Of a stretch of DNA of 64,000 bases, positions 52,355 through 61,641 are shown one piece after another (the stretch's first letter is position 1; each line of letters starts with the position of its first letter). Location: NCBI RefSeq assembly GCF_000378105.1, contig NZ_KB899255.1, positions 62,001 through 126,000 of the forward strand. The letters run 5' to 3'. This stretch comes from Rubritalea marina DSM 17716. Lineage in GTDB: Bacteria; Verrucomicrobiota; Verrucomicrobiia; Verrucomicrobiales; Akkermansiaceae. A program made the translations under genes and the position numbers. Under the pieces are notes generated by a model. It made no database searches and was not told the origin of the DNA. It was given only the letters and a program-made list of their open reading frames with translations.

Positions 52355-54052
52355 TTAGTCAGTGCGGTGGGCGCGCACATCTTGGATAACGATCTGTAGG
52401 GTCGTTCTGCCGCGGAAGGTATTGCGGTCGATGGTGTAGGCGATGTCCCAAGGTGGGTCTGGGAGGTCGCGCTCGCCACCACTGAAGAAGATGGCATCGC
52501 GCTCGCTGATGCCTTGGCGGAGGTAGAATTTGAGGTGATTGTTTTTGAGAACCCGCGGGGCTTCAGTGAGCCAGATGTTGCGGCTCATGAAGACGGGCTG
52601 GGGGTTTTGACTGCCGAAGGGTTGGAGTAGGTCGTAGCTGTCCATGAACTCGAGGGAGAGTTCGTCAAAATTGATTTCACAGTCGACGTGGAGGCGTGGA
52701 ACACGTTGCTCAGGTTCGCTAGATTTGAGAACGTAATTGGTGAATTCTTTGCGGAACGCGTCGAGCTGGTTTTCATGGATGCTGAGGCCAGCGGCCATGT
52801 CGTGGCCGCCGCCTGCTATCAATTGCTCGGTGCAGTTCTGGATCGCACCGACGAGCGAGATGCCTTCCACGCTGCGCCCGCTGCCTTTGCCTATGCCTTC
52901 TTGGTCTACTGAGATGATGAAGGTTGGCTTGTAAAACTGGCGCATCAGGCGTGAGGCCACGATGCCTACGACTCCGGGGTGCCAATCGCGTGAGCCAAGT
53001 ACGATGACTGGGTCATTGGAGGGATCGTGATTGCGCTCGAGCATTAGCAGTGCTTGGTCACGGATCTGACGCTCGTAGCTCTGGCGTTGGCGGTTGTATT
53101 CGTCCAGCTGGTTGGCGATCTCGTGGGCGCTTGAGAGGTCGCGAGAAAGTAGGAGCGAGAGGGCGTCCTCGGGTTTGTCCATGCGCCCTGCGGCGTTGAT
53201 GCGTGGGCCGATGCGGAATCCCACATCCATACTGCTGACGTTGTTGCTAAGGTCTGCTACTTGTTGTAGTGCCTTGAGACCTGGGTGTTGGGTGTTAGGC
53301 AGGCGCAGGAGACCATGTCGAACGAGTAGGCGGTTTTCTTCTACCAAGGGGACAATGTCGGCGATGGTGGCAACGGCTACCATGTCGATGTAGTTTTTGA
53401 GGTCGAAGCCTTCCACGCGGCGGCTCTTGAGCATTGCGTGCGCCAGCTTGAAGACGACTCCTGCGGCGCAAAGGTAGTGAAAAGAATCTCCCATCTTTGG
53501 GTTCACCACGGCGATGCAGTCGGGCTTGCCCTGCAAGGAGGGCTCGTGGTGGTCGACGACGATGACATCGATGCCCGCTTGTTTGAGTTGGGTGATTTCC
53601 GCAACGGATGCGGTGCCACAGTCTACGGTGATGATGAGGTCAGGTTTGCGCGGGCCATCGAGTATGGTGGCGATGGCAGCCTCGCTGAGCCCGTAGCCTT
53701 CTTTGCTTCTTCTAGGAATGAAGATGTCAGCATCGATGCCGTAGGCATTGAGGGTTTCACTCATGAGTGCTACCGAGGTCACTCCATCGACGTCGTAGTC
53801 ACCGTAGACGAGCACATTTTGCTTGTGGTCTGCAGCATCGAGGATGCGCTCCACGGCAGCTGCCATATCGGGCAAAAGAAAGGGGTCGCTGAGTTCCTTG
53901 AGCTTTGGCTGGAGAAAGCTCTGGATCGCTTTTTTGCCAACGATGTTGCGCTGGCCGAGCAAGGTGAGGAGGATTTTTGGTAAGCCCGGAACTGACGAGT
54001 CTTGTTCGGGTGGATCTTGCTTGATGATCCAATGTACTTTCTCCTGCCGCAT
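52355..54052 (-). CDS. recJ: Single-stranded-DNA-specific exonuclease RecJ
   Basis: RecJ degrades single-stranded DNA 5' to 3' in recombination and repair. The 565-residue protein has the DHH-family motifs VYGDYDVDGVTSVALM near residue 80, TVDCGTAS and VVDHHEPS, and the DHHA1 block IAGGGHDMAAGLSI near 410. A C-terminal OB-like region follows. recG lies 14 bases downstream. Confidence 0.97.
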   Translation of the reverse strand: MRQEKVHWIIKQDPPEQDSSVPGLPKILLTLLGQRNIVGKKAIQSFLQPKLKELSDPFLLPDMAAAVERILDAADHKQNVLVYGDYDVDGVTSVALMSETLNAYGIDADIFIPRRSKEGYGLSEAAIATILDGPRKPDLIITVDCGTASVAEITQLKQAGIDVIVVDHHEPSLQGKPDCIAVVNPKMGDSFHYLCAAGVVFKLAHAMLKSRRVEGFDLKNYIDMVAVATIADIVPLVEENRLLVRHGLLRLPNTQHPGLKALQQVADLSNNVSSMDVGFRIGPRINAAGRMDKPEDALSLLLSRDLSSAHEIANQLDEYNRQRQSYERQIRDQALLMLERNHDPSNDPVIVLGSRDWHPGVVGIVASRLMRQFYKPTFIISVDQEGIGKGSGRSVEGISLVGAIQNCTEQLIAGGGHDMAAGLSIHENQLDAFRKEFTNYVLKSSEPEQRVPRLHVDCEINFDELSLEFMDSYDLLQPFGSQNPQPVFMSRNIWLTEAPRVLKNNHLKFYLRQGISERDAIFFSGGERDLPDPPWDIAYTIDRNTFRGRTTLQIVIQDVRAHRTD

Positions 54053-54111
54053 CTGTAATGGCTAAGCTACGCAGGCTTGATAGGCATCTCAAGAACTCTT
54101 TATGACAAATA

Positions 54112-54144
54112 AAAAGCCCAAGGCTCTAGGAGCCTTGGGCTTGG
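54112..54144 (-). terminator. Intrinsic terminator of the SGNH-dehydrogenase gene
   Basis: On the minus strand aagcccaaggctc/agccttgggctt form a stem of about 12 bp with a four-base loop, followed by TTTTTATTTG. It lies about 30 bases after the stop of the 1093-residue gene. Confidence 0.85.
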
Positions 54145-54172
54145 TAGAATGCTTGTCCGAGTGTGCTAGAAC

Positions 54173-57100
54173 TTAGTTCTGATGTGGGTGCTTTTTGAGG
54201 AGCTCGGCAGCTTGGTAGAGGCCGATGTGTGCTTTCTCAGCAGCACGCACTGCTTTCACTTGTTCGGCGGTGATCTCTGGAGCGTCGTTGCCAAATGACT
54301 GGCGCACGTAGGTGAGCACAGCGGCGGTTTCTTCGTCGTTGAGCAGGCCTTCAAATGGAGTCATGGCGCCATTGTATGTTTTGCCAGCCACGTCGATTTC
54401 ACCCATCACACCTTTGAGGGTGATTTTGATTAAGCGCTCAGGGTCTTCGAGGACCCACTTGGTGCCAGCGAGCGGTGGGAAGCCACCAGCAGGTAGGCCT
54501 TTGCCGTCTTTTTGGTGACATGTCTCACAGTGAGCCTCGCGGTGATACACCTCGCGGCCTTTTTTGAGGAAGGCGATTTTCTTCTTAGACTTGCCGGCTT
54601 TCTTCCAAGCAATGACTTCTGGGTCGGCAGCTTTTTGGGCTTTCACTCCAGTGAGGTCTTCAAGGGCGGCGTCTGTTGGAGACTTCACCCACTTGGCATA
54701 GTCTGCGGCATCAGAAGCTTCTGATGCTGCTCTCGCAGTTTCGATTGCTTTGAGGCCCTGGCCATCTGGCAGCCAAGATGCTGTGTTGGCAGCTTCGAGG
54801 CGCACACGTGGGTTCTGATCAGCAGCAGCGGCTTCGAGAAGCGCAACCGCATTCGGAACGGCATCGAGGTTGTGGCGGAAGCCTTTGATGGCACCAACAC
54901 GCACGCGTGGTTCCTTGGCCTTGAGGAGTGTCTCGAGGAGTGCGTTGTCGAAACGATCAACACCCCAGAGTACCCAGAAGGCTTCGAGCAAGTAGCGCTC
55001 GTAGTCAGCTTCGCTAGCGTCGAGGCCCTTGATCCACTTTTGAGTGGCACTTGCTACTTCGTCGGCATCACGACCACGAAGCTCGCGGCGTGTGCGGTAG
55101 CGTGTGCGGTACTCGTGAAGCTTGAGGTTCTCGAGGAGCTCATCGATAGAAGCACCGTCCACCTTCGCCGGTGTCACGAGCGGGCGTGACGGGTAGGTGA
55201 TGCGGTAGATTCGGCCGTGAACGTGGTCGCGGTGCGGGTCACGAGCATTGTGCTGCATGTGGCCAATCAGCATGTTGGTCCAGTCGATGAAGTAGAGCGA
55301 GCCATCAGGGGCAAACTCGAGATCCACCGGGCGGAAGTTCTGGATTGATGAGTTCAACAAATCCTGGCGGTACTTGGCGGTGAAGCCAGTGCCATCGTCG
55401 AGCACGTCGTGCTGTTTGATGCCTTTGAAGCCGATGTTGTTGTTAATCAGTATGTCACCCTGCACTTCGTCTGGGAAGTGGGAGCTGGAGACGAACTCAA
55501 GACCGGAGGTTGGGCGCACTTTGTTGTCCTGGATCAAGTCCTGGGTCTTCAAGTTACGGCCGTATTTTGGCTTGATCGCGTTGTGACCCATCCAGATCAG
55601 CTCAGTGCCTGAGGTGTGGAGGAAGAAGTCCTGTCCATAGTCATCAAAGGCGATGCCCCATGGGTTTGGAATGCGCACCTGGCTGGTACGTTCGAGCTTC
55701 TTCTTGTTAATGTCATAGCGGAAGAATCCACCATTCGAACCACGGACGGTACCGTATGCGGTGTCGACATTGGAGTGGAGGAAGATCCCTTCACCCATCA
55801 TGATTGCACCTGAAGGATCAGCGCAGAATGCGGAGATCGCGTGGTGGGTGTCATGGTCATCAAACCCGGAGTAGATGATTTCTTTTTCGTCGTATTGGTC
55901 GTCGCCATCGGTGTCCTTGAGGAGTACGAGGGAGTCTGACTGAGAGACGTAAACGCCTTCAGGTGCAAATTCAAAACCAATTGGGATGTGGAGGTCACCT
56001 GCGAAGATTGTTTCCTTATCCGCTTTGCCGTCGCCATCAGTATCTTCGTAGATGGCGAGGGTGTCGCTTGGCTTAGGGTCACCGACTTTCCAGTGTGGGT
56101 AGGATGGCATGGAAGCGACCCAGAGGCGTCCTTTGTTGTCAAAGGAGATCTGTACTGGGTTTGCAAGGTTCTTGAATTCTTTTTCTGAGGCAAAGAGTTC
56201 GACCTTGTACCCTTCAGGCACATTAAAGCCTTTGATGGCATCTTCACCCGTTTCGTAACCAAAGACACCCGCTTTTTCTTTACCTGGGTGGTAGTTGGTC
56301 GGAACTTCGGGAAGTTGGTGTGTGTTGGCATCAGCTGCAGCAAGGTCGAAGGAGGCTCCCGTGTTGGCAGCCCAGATCGCTTGGTCGCGTACTGCGGTCA
56401 TTTCACCCGCTTTCTTCAATTCATCAGGGTAGTTCTGTGGGCCGTATGGCTTGAAGCGACGACCGTAGACGTGCACGCCATTCGGGATTTTGAAGTAGTT
56501 GTGCCAGAGGTAGTTTTTCTCCTGAACGGCAGCGAGGATGGCATCACGTTTGTCTGCAGCGACCTCATCTGCCTTGCCGAAGATAGCATCAGCGAGGTAG
56601 GGGGCGATGAGTGTTTGGCCCTGAGCATTGAGGAGGGCGCCATCGCGAGTAATCGGTGCTTTTTCGTTGGCGATGAGCTGCTGCGTCAGGTCGAAGAGGT
56701 CGATGAAGAGCACGCCATTGGCGCTGGCTACTTCCTTCATTGCTGCTGTGTAGAGCGCGAAGTTCTCATTTTGCTCTTCACCAGCCGGCGTGCCTTGGGT
56801 GGCTGAGAGATCCTCAAAAGCGGCAGGTCCTACAAGCGCGATCTGCGCTGCAGAGCTGCCATTGTATTGTTGTGCCTGGGTGTGTTTGAGGAAAGCATCA
56901 AGCTCCGCCTTGAAGCCATCGAGGCCGTCTGCTCCGTCAAAGGCGGAAGAGAAGCCGAAGGTGGCGATGACGATGTCAGTCTTGAGCTTGGTGAGCCATT
57001 GGTCAGGAGTCTCAAAGTGTCCTTTCGGGTTGGTGTTTACCTGGAGGTCCTTGCGGGCGAGCTCCTTGGCACCGGGGAAGGCGAATTGATCGGCGTATTC

Positions 57101-57454
57101 ACGGCCCGGGTGTGGGCGGAATGCTGGTGTGTTGCCTTCGTCACCCATGTTGCGGATCACGAGTTTGGCATTTGGGTAGCGAACTTGGAGTTCGGTTTCG
57201 AATGCGCCGAATTTGGCCATCCGTGAAGCGAGGCCGTCACCCATGAGGGTGATGTGCGCGCCGTCAGCGATCTTGAGTGCTGGGGCGTTTGCCTCAGGCA
57301 TGGTGATAGAGTATGCTGGGGAAGCTTGCTCATTCACGTCTGCCTTAGGCTCTGCCGATGCCTGCTCAGATCGGCTACAAGATGTGGTGTACAATGACGC
57401 CACAGCTAGCGCAGCCGCTGAGCTAGTGAGAGAAAATGAAAAGAATTTGTTCAT
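54173..57454 (-). CDS. Secreted SGNH-like/PVC dehydrogenase/HEAT/cytochrome c protein
   Basis: The 1093-residue protein has an N-terminal export signal with a possible lipobox (LYTTSC). Residues 40-300 form an SGNH-hydrolase-like fold, but the nucleophile block reads MGDGLASRM instead of GDS, and the DxxH block reads DGALLNAQG, so Ser and His are both missing. A PVC-type dehydrogenase propeller (about 400-760: ISFDNKGRLWVASMPSYPH, LYFIDWTNMLIGHMQHNARD), HEAT-like repeats (to about 960) and a cytochrome c domain with CETCHQKDGKGLPAGGFPPL near 1015 follow. It probably oxidises a sugar and passes electrons to the haem. It lies 27 bases downstream of the ThuA gene. Confidence 0.88.
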   Translation of the reverse strand: MNKFFSFSLTSSAAALAVASLYTTSCSRSEQASAEPKADVNEQASPAYSITMPEANAPALKIADGAHITLMGDGLASRMAKFGAFETELQVRYPNAKLVIRNMGDEGNTPAFRPHPGREYADQFAFPGAKELARKDLQVNTNPKGHFETPDQWLTKLKTDIVIATFGFSSAFDGADGLDGFKAELDAFLKHTQAQQYNGSSAAQIALVGPAAFEDLSATQGTPAGEEQNENFALYTAAMKEVASANGVLFIDLFDLTQQLIANEKAPITRDGALLNAQGQTLIAPYLADAIFGKADEVAADKRDAILAAVQEKNYLWHNYFKIPNGVHVYGRRFKPYGPQNYPDELKKAGEMTAVRDQAIWAANTGASFDLAAADANTHQLPEVPTNYHPGKEKAGVFGYETGEDAIKGFNVPEGYKVELFASEKEFKNLANPVQISFDNKGRLWVASMPSYPHWKVGDPKPSDTLAIYEDTDGDGKADKETIFAGDLHIPIGFEFAPEGVYVSQSDSLVLLKDTDGDDQYDEKEIIYSGFDDHDTHHAISAFCADPSGAIMMGEGIFLHSNVDTAYGTVRGSNGGFFRYDINKKKLERTSQVRIPNPWGIAFDDYGQDFFLHTSGTELIWMGHNAIKPKYGRNLKTQDLIQDNKVRPTSGLEFVSSSHFPDEVQGDILINNNIGFKGIKQHDVLDDGTGFTAKYRQDLLNSSIQNFRPVDLEFAPDGSLYFIDWTNMLIGHMQHNARDPHRDHVHGRIYRITYPSRPLVTPAKVDGASIDELLENLKLHEYRTRYRTRRELRGRDADEVASATQKWIKGLDASEADYERYLLEAFWVLWGVDRFDNALLETLLKAKEPRVRVGAIKGFRHNLDAVPNAVALLEAAAADQNPRVRLEAANTASWLPDGQGLKAIETARAASEASDAADYAKWVKSPTDAALEDLTGVKAQKAADPEVIAWKKAGKSKKKIAFLKKGREVYHREAHCETCHQKDGKGLPAGGFPPLAGTKWVLEDPERLIKITLKGVMGEIDVAGKTYNGAMTPFEGLLNDEETAAVLTYVRQSFGNDAPEITAEQVKAVRAAEKAHIGLYQAAELLKKHPHQN

Positions 57455-57481
57455 AGGTGCTAGTAGATGATGGTGGCCACA

Positions 57482-58468
57482 TTACTTCACGAGGAAGTCA
57501 GATGGCTTTAGGCCTTCTTTGAAGCCGTTGAATGCGAATTTGGTTGGTTTCCATGATGCTGGGATAGAAACCTCAGCTTTGGCTGGCACAGGAAGCTCGA
57601 GGCCCCAGTAGACGCCATTGATCACAAGACGACGGAGGTCTTCATCGAGAAGGTCGGTAGCTGCGCCCATGGTGGTCGTGAGCACACGGTTAGGCTTATC
57701 GCCTGCGTTCTTGAATTCACGAGTCCAAGCGATTGGCTGCATTGGGTCGTTCTTGGCAGCAACTGGTGCTGAATCAGCTTCGAGAGTTTCGGTGACTTGG
57801 CCACGAAGGAGTACGGTGGATGGCGCGAGTGGAGCTGCTCCGTAGACGTCAGATGTGCCAAAAATCTCACCGACACCATTGAGTACTGGGTGTTCTGCGT
57901 TTGCTTTTTCTACGAGAGAGCGAGTGCCTTCTGTGCCGTGTTTGCCGTGGTGGCTCACCCATGACTCACCGAGGACTTGGCGACCGAAGCCACCTTCCCA
58001 GCCAGTTTCAGGCTTTGCGTTGTAGCTGTACTTTGCCCACTTGGATTCAGGCTTGAAGTTGAATGCGTGGGTGGAGGTGCGGAGTGCTACGAGTGGTGTG
58101 CCGCGGTTGAGAGCAGCTTCGAAGCGTTCCATGGATGCGTCGTCCCAGTGGCGGAAGCGGATGCTCATGACGATGGCGTCAGCTTTGTCGAGGGCTTCGG
58201 AGTTGGTGAGGTTGCCACCTTGCTTTGGCGCTACCTTGCCTTCGTCATCGAGTGAAAAGAGAATGGTGCATTCGAAACCCTGCTTAGCGAGGATGCTGCC
58301 GAGCATTGGCATGGCTTCTTCAGAGCGGTATTCCTCGTCTCCTGAGAGAAGGACAACGTGCTTGCCGTTGGCTTCACCTTGAGCTGGAAGGTGCAGGAAG
58401 GTTTCGGCAGCTTGGGAAAGTGTGGTGGTTGCAATGCTGAGGGCGGCAAGGGTAATCGAATTTTTCAT
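57482..58468 (-). CDS. Secreted ThuA-domain protein
   Basis: From ATG 58468 (MKNSITLAALSIATTTLSQA, cleavage after QAA) it has 328 residues; a start at 58510 would put 14 odd residues before the signal peptide. The body is a ThuA-like glutamine-amidotransferase fold with VVLLSGDEEYRSEEAMPML and VALRTSTHAFNF. ThuA-domain proteins are thought to act in sugar metabolism but have no firmly established reaction. It probably shares a transcript with the dehydrogenase-cytochrome gene downstream. Confidence 0.85.
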   Translation of the reverse strand: MKNSITLAALSIATTTLSQAAETFLHLPAQGEANGKHVVLLSGDEEYRSEEAMPMLGSILAKQGFECTILFSLDDEGKVAPKQGGNLTNSEALDKADAIVMSIRFRHWDDASMERFEAALNRGTPLVALRTSTHAFNFKPESKWAKYSYNAKPETGWEGGFGRQVLGESWVSHHGKHGTEGTRSLVEKANAEHPVLNGVGEIFGTSDVYGAAPLAPSTVLLRGQVTETLEADSAPVAAKNDPMQPIAWTREFKNAGDKPNRVLTTTMGAATDLLDEDLRRLVINGVYWGLELPVPAKAEVSIPASWKPTKFAFNGFKEGLKPSDFLVK

Positions 58469-58504
58469 AATTGTGATAATTGGTGGTGAGTACGGGGTGC
58501 TGAT

Positions 58505-58523
58505 CAGCATTCTTACAATGCTG
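58505..58523. promoter_or_regulatory. Inverted repeat upstream of the ThuA gene
   Basis: cagcatt-cttac-aatgctg has perfect seven-base arms, 37 bases upstream of the ThuA start, and overlaps the palindrome gctgatcagc at 58499-58508. The position suits an operator at the promoter of the ThuA operon. The regulator is unknown. Confidence 0.35.
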
Positions 58524-58722
58524 TGTCATTGGGAGTTTCGCAAGTTCTTCGTTTTGGAGGAGGTTGCTATTGGTAGAAAATCAACGCCCCCTCGCTTGAG
58601 AGCGAATGGATGGTTGATGTGTTGGGCGTATGCTGAACCCAGTTGCTTATCAAAATTCGCCACGGTAGGGATCTCTATGTGGACCGTGGATGAGCGAATT
58701 ATTTTATGATAGATGAACAAAA
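58524..58722. other. Structured intergenic region, no protein gene seen
   Basis: This lies between the ThuA gene start and the terminator of the aldolase operon. Two hairpins stand out: 58580-58618 (atcaac/gttgat enclosing tcgct-TGAG-agcga) and 58655-58699 (attcgc-cacggt pairing with accgtg and gcgaat), the latter followed by TATTTTAT on the plus strand. Overlapping frames have poor protein character. It may hold promoter sequence or a small RNA. Confidence 0.4.
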
Positions 58723-58759
58723 GCGGCCATAGCGTGAACCAAAATTCAGCTATGGCCGC
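58723..58759 (-). terminator. Intrinsic terminator of the aldolase operon
   Basis: A perfect 11-bp stem (gcggccatagc/gctatggccgc) with a 15-base loop is followed on the minus strand by TTTTGTTC. It is about 64 bases after the stop of the class I aldolase gene. Confidence 0.75.
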
Positions 58760-58823
58760 GAGCCAATGAATTGGCTGCATCTACTAGCTCTCGGCAGAGA
58801 GAATGTTCAAATAGATTGTGCGA

Positions 58824-59702
58824 TTAAGCTTCGTTCTTCTTCGTGTTGAAGAGGTCGAGGCCTTCAGCTGGCTTGAGTCCGTCGTGAACCACTCCTGCAA
58901 CTGCTGCCATCATGGCTGCTGGAGCTTCGGATTGGAATACGTTACGGCCCATGTCTACACCTGCTGCACCACACTGGATAGCGTTGTAGCAAAGCTCGAG
59001 AGCTTCGAGTTCAGGAAGCTTCTTACCACCTGCGATAACCACTGGTACTGGAGTACAAGCTACGACTTTTTCGAAGCCTTCTGTGTAGTATGTCTTAACG
59101 ATGGATGCGCCGTTTTCAGCACATACGCGTGAAGCCATTGCGAAGTAGCGTGCGTCACGAGCCATCTTCTTACCAACAGCAGTCACACCCATTACTGGGA
59201 TGCCGTACTTGGAGCCGATGTCTACGAGGCGTGAGAAGTTAGCGATTGTTTTGTGCTCAGTTTCGTCTTCACCGACAGAAAGCATTGCTGCCATAGCAGA
59301 AACGTTCATGCGGATTGCTTCTTCCTCAGCGATTAGAACGTTGTGGTTCATTTCTGTGAGGATAGTGGTACCTGTGTCAGTACGAAGACAGACTGGCTTG
59401 GAGCAATCTGTTGGGATTGAGGAGCGGATCATGCCACGTGTGCCCATGATACAATCGGCGTGCTCTACGATTGGAGCGATGTTGAGGTCAACGCGCTCAA
59501 GACCAGAAGTTGGTCCCATGAGGAAACCGTGGTCGAATGCGAGCATTACGGAATTGCCGGACTTCTTGTTGAAGATGCGAGACATGCGGTTCTTGAGGCC
59601 CCAGTCTGAGTTGTTGATTCCCTTAAGGTAGAAGCCTTCTGTGGAGGCTGGTGTGTCGAGACCGAAGCTTGCGCCTTCTCTGATGTCATCTGTATCTGCC
59701 AT
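58824..59702 (-). CDS. Class I aldolase of the LsrF/FbaB (DhnA) family
   Basis: From ATG 59702 (MADTDDIREGASFGLDTPAS) it has 292 residues; a GTG at 59735 lies inside an intercistronic hairpin and is rejected. The TIM barrel shows NSVMLAFDHGFLMGPTSG, the Schiff-base lysine region ASIVKTYYTEGF near residue 205 and GVDMGRNVFQSEAP. It is nearest in appearance to LsrF (a thiolase acting on an autoinducer-2 breakdown product) and archaeal-type fructose-bisphosphate aldolase. With a DhaKL kinase and a class II aldolase in the same operon, a triose-phosphate aldolase role is more likely than AI-2 degradation. Exact reaction unknown. Confidence 0.82.
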   Translation of the reverse strand: MADTDDIREGASFGLDTPASTEGFYLKGINNSDWGLKNRMSRIFNKKSGNSVMLAFDHGFLMGPTSGLERVDLNIAPIVEHADCIMGTRGMIRSSIPTDCSKPVCLRTDTGTTILTEMNHNVLIAEEEAIRMNVSAMAAMLSVGEDETEHKTIANFSRLVDIGSKYGIPVMGVTAVGKKMARDARYFAMASRVCAENGASIVKTYYTEGFEKVVACTPVPVVIAGGKKLPELEALELCYNAIQCGAAGVDMGRNVFQSEAPAAMMAAVAGVVHDGLKPAEGLDLFNTKKNEA

Positions 59703-59789
59703 TTTCTTGGTATTGGTTGTGTTTGAGGTTGCCACTGGATTTGACCAGTGGCGTGTTATTAGATAGCGGTTCTGAGGAACCGAAATTGT

Positions 59790-61556
59790 TTATGCGTTGA
59801 TGAATTCCTCCATGGTCTTGAGGATGATGGTCACCGAGATCGCGCCAGCATCAGGAAGTCCGAGAGTTTTTTCACCGAGAGTTTTTGCACGACCCATGGT
59901 TGCGATCATGTCTTTGGATGCTTCTTTGCCCGCTTCAGCCGCTTCAGCAACTGCTTTGATGGACTCGGAAAGTGGCTTGTCGATGTTTGCCTTAGCAGCT
60001 TCTGCAGCTGGGTGGAGCGCATCGATCATTGTCTTGTCGCCTGGCTTAGCTCCACCGCGGCTCATCACATCTTTGAGTGCCTGGCTGAGGAGGTGAGAAA
60101 GCTCGTGAGATCCGAAGAACTCCGCACCGTGCATGGTCTTGCCACCAGCGAGGTAGAGTGAACCGAAGACAACACCAGAAGCGCCACCCATGGTGGAGAG
60201 GAGTGCTGTGCCAGCTGTTTGATAGAGCTCACGGAGGTTTTCGAACTGAGTTCCTTCAACCTGCTTGGTGAGTGCTGTGAAGCCACGCTGCATACCGAGG
60301 CCGTGGTCGCCGTCACCGAGGTCACGGTCAGCCTGTGAAAGGATTGGTTCCGCTGCGATGATCTTCGCGGCGACGTTGAGAGCCATTTGCTGAGCTTGCT
60401 CAGTGCTGAGACCTTCAGTGGACTTGGAAAGGTTGAGAGCTTTCTGAGCGATTGCCTTTGCTTTCTTCGCTACGCCAGTGTTGGCATTGCCAGTTTTGGT
60501 CACTGTAGCAGTACCGCCTTTGATTGGGCCTTCCATCTTGGAGTAACAGAAGGATTCACATGGCATGGACCAGAGCTGCTTGAGCTCTTCGTCAACACGA
60601 GTGACGGAGAAGGAAACGCCAGCCATTTCCTGGCAAGTTACGTATGGTCCCATGACAACGTCAAAGATTTCGATGCCTTTTTCTTCGAGGTACTCAGCAG
60701 CTTTGCGCATGCACACGAGACATTCCATCATGGTGGTAGCTCCGAGTGAGTTGATGAAGAGAACGATTTCGTCGCCAGATTTGAGTGCTTCTACGTCTGC
60801 ATCCTTTTCGTAATCTTCGAGGATGAGGTCGAGCATCTGAACGGTGAGTTCGTCAGCGGGTGGAAGTGGGATTTCGCCTACGCCAGCTTCACCGTGGATG
60901 CCCATGCCGAGACCAACCATACCAGGTTCGAGTTCGAATGTTGGCTTGCCTGTTGCAGGGATGGAGCCAGGTGCCATTGCTGCACCGATGGAGCGAGTCT
61001 GGAGGCATGCTTTTTCAGTCACAGCTGCGAGATCTTCGAGAGTCTCCGCAGTCTGTGAGGCTGCGCCTGCAAGCTTTACGATGGGGACGAGACCAGCGAT
61101 GCCGCGGCGGTCTTTCTTGCGCTCAGGAGGAGCGGAAGCGATGTCGTCAGCGATGAGGACGGTTTTGACTTCAGCGCCTTCAGCTTCAGCCATTTCAGCG
61201 CCAACATTGAAGTTCATCACGTCACCGGCGTAGTTGCCGTAGAGGTAGAGAACGCCATTGCCGCGGTCGATTGCGGAAGTAGCTTCTTGGACGATGTTCG
61301 GAGCAGGAGCTGCGAAGATGTCTCCACATGCTGCGCCATCAGCCATGTTGGTGCCTACCATTGCGTGGTAGATTGGCTCGTGGCCAGCGCCACCACCAAC
61401 GAGAAGGGAAACCTTGCCGTCAGGGATGTCGTTTTTAACGATGGAGCGAGTACCTACTTTGTAGCATTGGCCGTTGTAGGCTTCGACGAGACCTTCGAGG
61501 AGCTCGTCGGCTGCCTTGAGTGGGTCGTTTAGAAGTTTTGGTGCGAAGTTTGACAT
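59790..61556 (-). CDS. ATP-dependent dihydroxyacetone kinase, fused DhaK-DhaL
   Basis: The 588-residue protein joins a DAK1 domain (about 1-330) with a DAK2 domain (about 370-588). DAK1 shows LLVGGGAGHEPIYHAMVG, DGAACGDIFAAPAPNI and a GMGIHGEAG block whose histidine would bind the ketone covalently. DAK2 has the nucleotide-binding DRDLGDGDHGLGMQRGF. The single-chain form uses ATP, unlike PTS-linked DhaK/DhaL/DhaM. Substrate may be dihydroxyacetone or a ketotetrose such as erythrulose, which related kinases accept. It lies between the aldolase/SDR fusion and the class I aldolase. Confidence 0.92.
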   Translation of the reverse strand: MSNFAPKLLNDPLKAADELLEGLVEAYNGQCYKVGTRSIVKNDIPDGKVSLLVGGGAGHEPIYHAMVGTNMADGAACGDIFAAPAPNIVQEATSAIDRGNGVLYLYGNYAGDVMNFNVGAEMAEAEGAEVKTVLIADDIASAPPERKKDRRGIAGLVPIVKLAGAASQTAETLEDLAAVTEKACLQTRSIGAAMAPGSIPATGKPTFELEPGMVGLGMGIHGEAGVGEIPLPPADELTVQMLDLILEDYEKDADVEALKSGDEIVLFINSLGATTMMECLVCMRKAAEYLEEKGIEIFDVVMGPYVTCQEMAGVSFSVTRVDEELKQLWSMPCESFCYSKMEGPIKGGTATVTKTGNANTGVAKKAKAIAQKALNLSKSTEGLSTEQAQQMALNVAAKIIAAEPILSQADRDLGDGDHGLGMQRGFTALTKQVEGTQFENLRELYQTAGTALLSTMGGASGVVFGSLYLAGGKTMHGAEFFGSHELSHLLSQALKDVMSRGGAKPGDKTMIDALHPAAEAAKANIDKPLSESIKAVAEAAEAGKEASKDMIATMGRAKTLGEKTLGLPDAGAISVTIILKTMEEFINA

Positions 61557-61641
61557 TCGAGTGGTGATTTGGTGTTTCTTGGTAAGTAAGCCCAGCCATC
61601 TGCGATGAGAAGAGCGGGGCTCACGTATGCCTGTGAATGGG

